Shown: in pieces, positions 60,563 to 64,000 of the stretch
Layout of the letters: each line of letters starts with the position of its first letter
How positions within the stretch are numbered: position 1 is the first letter of the stretch
Made by a program: the position numbers and the translations under genes
Notes under the pieces: model-generated
Seen by the model: the letters and a program-made list of their open reading frames with translations, nothing else
Told to the model about the DNA's origin: nothing
The model's database searches: none
Source: an uncultured Kineothrix sp.
Lineage (GTDB): Bacteria > Bacillota > Clostridia > Lachnospirales > Lachnospiraceae
Reading direction: 5' to 3'
Assembly: GCA_910588855.1 (NCBI GenBank)
Contig: CAJUSR010000007.1
Location: 62,001 to 126,000, forward strand
Length of the DNA stretch: 64,000 nt

Positions 60563-61560
60563 TGAAAGAATTGTATGTTATCAGCGGTGTGGCAGGCATG
60601 ACGGGAAGCGAGCTGGCAAAAATATTGGTGGCGGAAGGGCACAGGGTTATTGGATTCGACAACTTTTTTGCGTCGTCCAGGGAAAGCCTGTGTGAAATAG
60701 AAAATAACGAATTGTTTGATTTTTATGAATATGATTTAAACTCCGGGGAAGAGATGGGACGGGTTTTAGATATGGTGAAAGGATGGAAAAAAGAATATAA
60801 AAAGCTGGTGTACATAAATTGCGCGGCAATTGTCCATACGGAGTATTTTTACCATATTGATAAAACATTTGGAACCAATGTGACAGGAATGAAAAATTTT
60901 CTGGAACAGGCGGTTATGGCCGGGGCGGATATTTTTATCAATTGTTCCACTTCCGAAGTATATTCCATGCAGTCATGGAAAGAAGGTGGGGTAGCGGAAA
61001 AGGATTATATCCTGCTTGCCAATGCGGAGCATAGTCAACGGACAAGTTATGCGGCAGGAAAACTGCTGACGGAATTTTTCATGAAAGATGCGGTATGGAA
61101 CCAAAAGATAAAGGGGTGTTCTATACGGTTTGCCAATGTGTACAGCAAAAGCGAGCGGTACCCGAAACATGTGATTCCCCACATATTGACGGAGCTATCC
61201 CGGAAAGGGGAAGTGGAGCTATTGGAAAACAGTAAGAGAAATAAAAGGACTTTCCTCCATAATACGGATAGCTGTATGGCAGTGCTTGCGCTAATCCGTA
61301 CGGAAGAGGCATTGGACGGAAGCGTATATAACGTGGCTACAAAAGAAGAGGTTTCCATGCCGGATTTGGTATCCCTTTGTGCGGAAAAAATGGGGATTTC
61401 CAATCCGAAGATTGTTTTCCGGGGCTACCGGGAGTCCGACCCGGAAAGGCGCGTGCTGAATATTGATAAAATCGTAGAAAGGACGGGATGGATGCCAAAG
61501 GTTTCGTTAGCGGAAGGGATAGAAATGTGCGTAAAGGAAATGAGGAAGAACAAGGCATGA
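60559..61560 (+). CDS. NAD-dependent epimerase/dehydratase (extended SDR)
   Basis: A 333-residue protein: SGVAGMTGSELAKILVAEGH Rossmann motif, active-site NCSTSEVYS and SYAAGK (YxxxK), and a C-terminal region RTFLHNTDSCMAVLALI. It is likely to form or modify a nucleotide sugar for the polymer. ATG 60559 (ATGATG; the second ATG at 60562 is also possible) overlaps the preceding stop. Confidence 0.9.
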   Translation: MMKELYVISGVAGMTGSELAKILVAEGHRVIGFDNFFASSRESLCEIENNELFDFYEYDLNSGEEMGRVLDMVKGWKKEYKKLVYINCAAIVHTEYFYHIDKTFGTNVTGMKNFLEQAVMAGADIFINCSTSEVYSMQSWKEGGVAEKDYILLANAEHSQRTSYAAGKLLTEFFMKDAVWNQKIKGCSIRFANVYSKSERYPKHVIPHILTELSRKGEVELLENSKRNKRTFLHNTDSCMAVLALIRTEEALDGSVYNVATKEEVSMPDLVSLCAEKMGISNPKIVFRGYRESDPERRVLNIDKIVERTGWMPKVSLAEGIEMCVKEMRKNKA

Positions 61561-62300
61561 AAATATTGGTGGTGACGGTGGCCGGAATGGCAAGGAGGTT
61601 CAGCGAATCGGTGGGGAAAGACTCCCTGAAATGCCTTTATTATAAAGAAAATCCAAGGGAGGCGCTCCTTTTCCAAATGCTGCGGCAGGCATCGTCTTTT
61701 GACAAATATATTATTGTAGGGGGATTTTTATTTGAAGAGTTAACCGAATTTATAGAAAAAAACCTGAGTGATTTAAAAGATAAGATATTATTAGTAAAAA
61801 ATGGGCATTTTGTGGATTATGGTTCCTGCTATAGCCTGTATCTTGGCATTAATCGGGCAGAGGAGTTCGGTTATAGGCAATTGGTTTTTGCGGAGGGCGA
61901 TTTGTTTCTGGATAAGGAAACTTTCCGGCAAATATGTGATGCCAAATGCGATGTAGTTACATCAAATGGCGAGGATATCTGTGCGGATAGGGCGGTTGCT
62001 TTTTATTATGATATGGAATCCAGGATTCATTATCTTTATGATACGGAACATAAAGCCCTTCGGATTCAAGAGCCTTTCACCGCAGTTTATAATTCCGGGC
62101 AAGTATGGAAATTCGTAAACAAGGAGCGATTGGAACGGATTGCAGGTAATCTTTCAAAGGAAGAACTGATAGGAACAAATCTGGTTATCATACAAAAGTA
62201 TTTTGGTTTGCTGAAAAGGAAGGAATATCAGCAGCTCCGGTTCCAGAGATGGGTAAATTGCAATACGCTTGCAGATTTCGAGAAGACATTGGAGGGATAG
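61557..62300 (+). CDS. LicC-like nucleotidyltransferase
   Basis: A 247-residue protein with a diverged NTP-transferase N-terminus (VAGMARRFSESVGKDSLKCLY instead of GxGxRxxxxTxxxPK) and the metal-site equivalent FAEGDLFLDKETF. The fold is that of CTP:phosphocholine cytidylyltransferases and sugar nucleotidyltransferases. It could make a second CDP carrier. It overlaps the epimerase by 4 bases and lies 2 bases before the Rossmann gene. Confidence 0.8.
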   Translation: MKILVVTVAGMARRFSESVGKDSLKCLYYKENPREALLFQMLRQASSFDKYIIVGGFLFEELTEFIEKNLSDLKDKILLVKNGHFVDYGSCYSLYLGINRAEEFGYRQLVFAEGDLFLDKETFRQICDAKCDVVTSNGEDICADRAVAFYYDMESRIHYLYDTEHKALRIQEPFTAVYNSGQVWKFVNKERLERIAGNLSKEELIGTNLVIIQKYFGLLKRKEYQQLRFQRWVNCNTLADFEKTLEG

Positions 62301-62302
62301 GG

Positions 62303-63490
62303 ATGAAAACGCTGGAAAGCAGATTGGGCGCGTTAAGAAAAAATGGCGGACAGGTCCGTGTGATGATTCTTGGCCTTGGAAGCGTAGGCAATTATCTGCT
62401 GAATTATTTGCTGTCTATGCAGGACGAAAGGCTCGCCATTTATGTGGTGGGGAGGGATGAAGAAAAGCTTTCCTGCGATGTGAATATTGCCCGGGTGGCA
62501 GCCCAGATTAGGGGGCAGAACCGGAGCGAGGTTCATATTGCGGCCGGTGTGGATTTTGAGTCGGTAGAAAAGATAGCGGAATGTCTGCGGATGTACGAGC
62601 CGGATATTATTGTAAACAGCAGCAGGGCGTATCCCCATTTGAAATATGGGAGTATTTCTTGGGGCAGGGTAAGGGCTTACGGGATTTGGACGCCTTTGGC
62701 TGCCAAATATACCGGCAATATTATGAGGGCATATGAGCAGGCGGATTGCCATGCAATTGTGGTTAATACATCGTATTCGGATGGAGTGATTCCCTGGATG
62801 AAATCTGCAGGGGAAGCCTGCCCTGATTTTGGCAGCGGTAATGTAAACCATTTGATCCCCCGGATTCAATTTGCGGTGGCAGGCAAATATGGGATTAAGG
62901 ACTGCTGGAACATAGATATCACTTATGCCACAGGGCATTTCCACGATGTAGTAATCAGCAAAGAGGGGCATACGGAACAAGTGGAACAGCTAATTGCAAT
63001 CCGGTATCAGGGGGAAATGCTGAAACCGGATATGGATGAGATTTTTGGCGCCTGCGGTATTAAAATGCCTGTGGATGCCAAGCGGAATATGATGAATGCT
63101 TCCAGCAATTATGAAATAATAAGGGCGATTCTTAGAGCCGTAAGGGAGAAACAAAAGGTAAAATTCCATAGCCCGGGCGTTTTTGGGGAACTGGGCGGAT
63201 ATCCCGTTATTTTGGATGGGGAGGGAGAGGAAATCAGGGCATATATTGATGAAAGCCATTTCACTATGCAAAAAATGCGGGAGAAAAACGCGGATTCCAT
63301 GTATCTGGACGGCATTGAAAAGATTGAGGGCGGTATCTTGTATTATACGGATGAATTGGTGGAAAAAAGCGAGAAAGCGTTCGGCATTAAATTGATGAAA
63401 GGGGTTCCTTATAGAGAGGTGGAAAAGGCGGCACAATTTTTAGCGGAAGAAGTGATTGAAAAAACAGTTTCCGGATGGGGGGCAACCTGA
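62303..63490 (+). CDS. Rossmann-fold dehydrogenase-like protein
   Basis: A 395-residue protein with an N-terminal dinucleotide site VMILGLGSVGNYLLNYLLS, an NSSRAYPHLKYGSISWGR segment and a C-terminal region FHSPGVFGELGGYPVILDGEGEEI. It recalls saccharopine- or malate-dehydrogenase-like Rossmann proteins but I cannot assign a substrate. The position directly before the phosphonate-forming enzyme suggests it acts on a phosphonate or its carrier. GGAGGGATAGG precedes ATG 62303. Confidence 0.65.
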   Translation: MKTLESRLGALRKNGGQVRVMILGLGSVGNYLLNYLLSMQDERLAIYVVGRDEEKLSCDVNIARVAAQIRGQNRSEVHIAAGVDFESVEKIAECLRMYEPDIIVNSSRAYPHLKYGSISWGRVRAYGIWTPLAAKYTGNIMRAYEQADCHAIVVNTSYSDGVIPWMKSAGEACPDFGSGNVNHLIPRIQFAVAGKYGIKDCWNIDITYATGHFHDVVISKEGHTEQVEQLIAIRYQGEMLKPDMDEIFGACGIKMPVDAKRNMMNASSNYEIIRAILRAVREKQKVKFHSPGVFGELGGYPVILDGEGEEIRAYIDESHFTMQKMREKNADSMYLDGIEKIEGGILYYTDELVEKSEKAFGIKLMKGVPYREVEKAAQFLAEEVIEKTVSGWGAT

Positions 63491-63491
63491 G

Positions 63492-64000
63492 GTGAAGACA
63501 GTTTATACTTGCTTTTGCACGGATATCATACATGAAGGCCATTTGAATATTATCCACCGCGGGATGGAATACGGAGAGGTGGTAGCCGGTATCCTGACGG
63601 ATGAGGCTACGATACGTTTTAACCGTTTCCCGGCAGTCAGCTTTGAGGAAAGAGTGGCGATGGTAGAAGCGATAGAAGGGGTAAGCAGAGTCATCGTACA
63701 AAAGGAAGTTACTTATGATAAGGTGGTGCAGCAGCTTCGGCCGGATTACATCATTCATGGCGATAATTGGAAAGAGGGGCCTCTGCGTTTCCTTAGGGAA
63801 AATGCAAAGAAACTTATGGAAGAAACAGGAGGGGAACTGATAGAAGTTCCGTACACCCGCAGCAGGGAAGCCATACATAAAGAAAGGGTACAGCGGGAAA
63901 AACTTGCCATGCCGGAATATAGAAGGAAAAGGCTTCGGCAGCTTCTAAAGATATGCCCAATCGTAAAATCGCTGGAAGTGCATAGTGGGATTACCGGACT
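63492..64000 (+). CDS. aepX: Fused cytidylyltransferase-phosphoenolpyruvate mutase, 5' part
   Basis: The visible 169 residues are a nucleotidyltransferase of the HxGH superfamily (DIIHEGHLNII; PDYIIHGDNWKEG; PYTRSREAI), then RRKRLRQLLKICPIVKSLEVHSGITGL, the typical beginning of phosphoenolpyruvate mutase. Such bifunctional proteins (about 430 residues) combine C-P bond formation, PEP to phosphonopyruvate, with CTP activation of the final phosphonate. Translation begins at GTG 63492 with GGGGGG and GAGG upstream. The mutase active site lies beyond the right edge, so its integrity cannot be judged. Confidence 0.9.
   Translation, partial: MKTVYTCFCTDIIHEGHLNIIHRGMEYGEVVAGILTDEATIRFNRFPAVSFEERVAMVEAIEGVSRVIVQKEVTYDKVVQQLRPDYIIHGDNWKEGPLRFLRENAKKLMEETGGELIEVPYTRSREAIHKERVQREKLAMPEYRRKRLRQLLKICPIVKSLEVHSGITG

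Noticed and set aside
1..64000. CRISPR arrays, tRNA and rRNA genes
   Set aside because: I looked for regular short direct repeats with spacers and for tRNA-like cloverleaf or rRNA sequence and saw none; the only direct repeats are the degenerate ones at 17464-17640.

Overview
The window is a low-to-mid GC Firmicute chromosome segment, most likely from a Lachnospiraceae-type member of Clostridia. The evidence is the str/S10-spc-alpha gene order with a KOW-domain gene between map and infA, the zinc-type S14, an enlarged L17, the ecfA1-ecfA2-ecfT-truA-rplM-rpsI block, and Gram-positive style surface and regulatory genes. Species cannot be read from the sequence. All calls come from reading the translations and DNA by eye; no database was searched.

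Layout. (1) 1-11.6 kb: the spc and alpha ribosomal operons from the 3' end of rplN to rplQ, with secY, adk, map, infA and rpoA. A consensus internal promoter precedes rpmJ. Structured spacers, including a twin hairpin before rplQ, may be ribosomal-protein leaders. (2) 11.7-18.8 kb: a small insert (XRE regulator with two operators, lipoprotein, a 217-nt almost pure purine tract, M15 peptidase), then the ECF energising module, truA and rplM-rpsI. (3) 18.9-23.6 kb: an AT-rich accessory stretch with an ATPase plus HNH pair resembling the Septu/retron-Ec78 antiphage effector, a DUF4160/DUF2442 remnant, an HxlR regulator and a radical SAM enzyme. (4) 23.6-29.7 kb: dus, a GreA-like factor, metF, trxB, an SH3-NlpC/P60 cell-wall hydrolase, a 41-bp-arm palindromic element, a cluster of three perfect DnaA boxes and an XRE regulator. 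(5) 29.8-42.9 kb: a secreted protein followed by one tightly overlapping 12-kb operon for a surface glycan or glycolipid (glycosyltransferases, epimerase, two methyltransferases, a radical SAM/SPASM enzyme, a flippase-like protein, large membrane proteins). (6) 43-54 kb: signalling genes (double-domain response regulator, PocR hybrid histidine kinase, long HPF, ImmA/IrrE peptidase with a membrane partner, M23 peptidase, LytTR/GHKL two-component pair, diguanylate cyclase). (7) 54.2-64 kb: a serine DNA invertase, an invertible promoter segment, and a second surface-polymer operon with CDP-glycerol-transferase-like, two LicD, nucleotidyltransferase, epimerase and Rossmann genes. It runs off the right edge inside a fused cytidylyltransferase-phosphoenolpyruvate mutase.

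The most exciting system is region 7. The serine recombinase at 54387-54995 is followed 22 bp later by a 17-bp perfect inverted repeat (55017-55033 and 55153-55169) that brackets 119 bp holding promoter-like sequences facing both ways. Immediately downstream is an operon whose content (LicD proteins plus a CTP-dependent phosphonate-activating enzyme fused to PEP mutase) predicts a phosphonate-decorated surface glycan. The inference is that phosphonate decoration of the envelope is phase variable through promoter inversion. The recombinase, sites and promoters are read from sequence; the switching and the chemistry are predictions.
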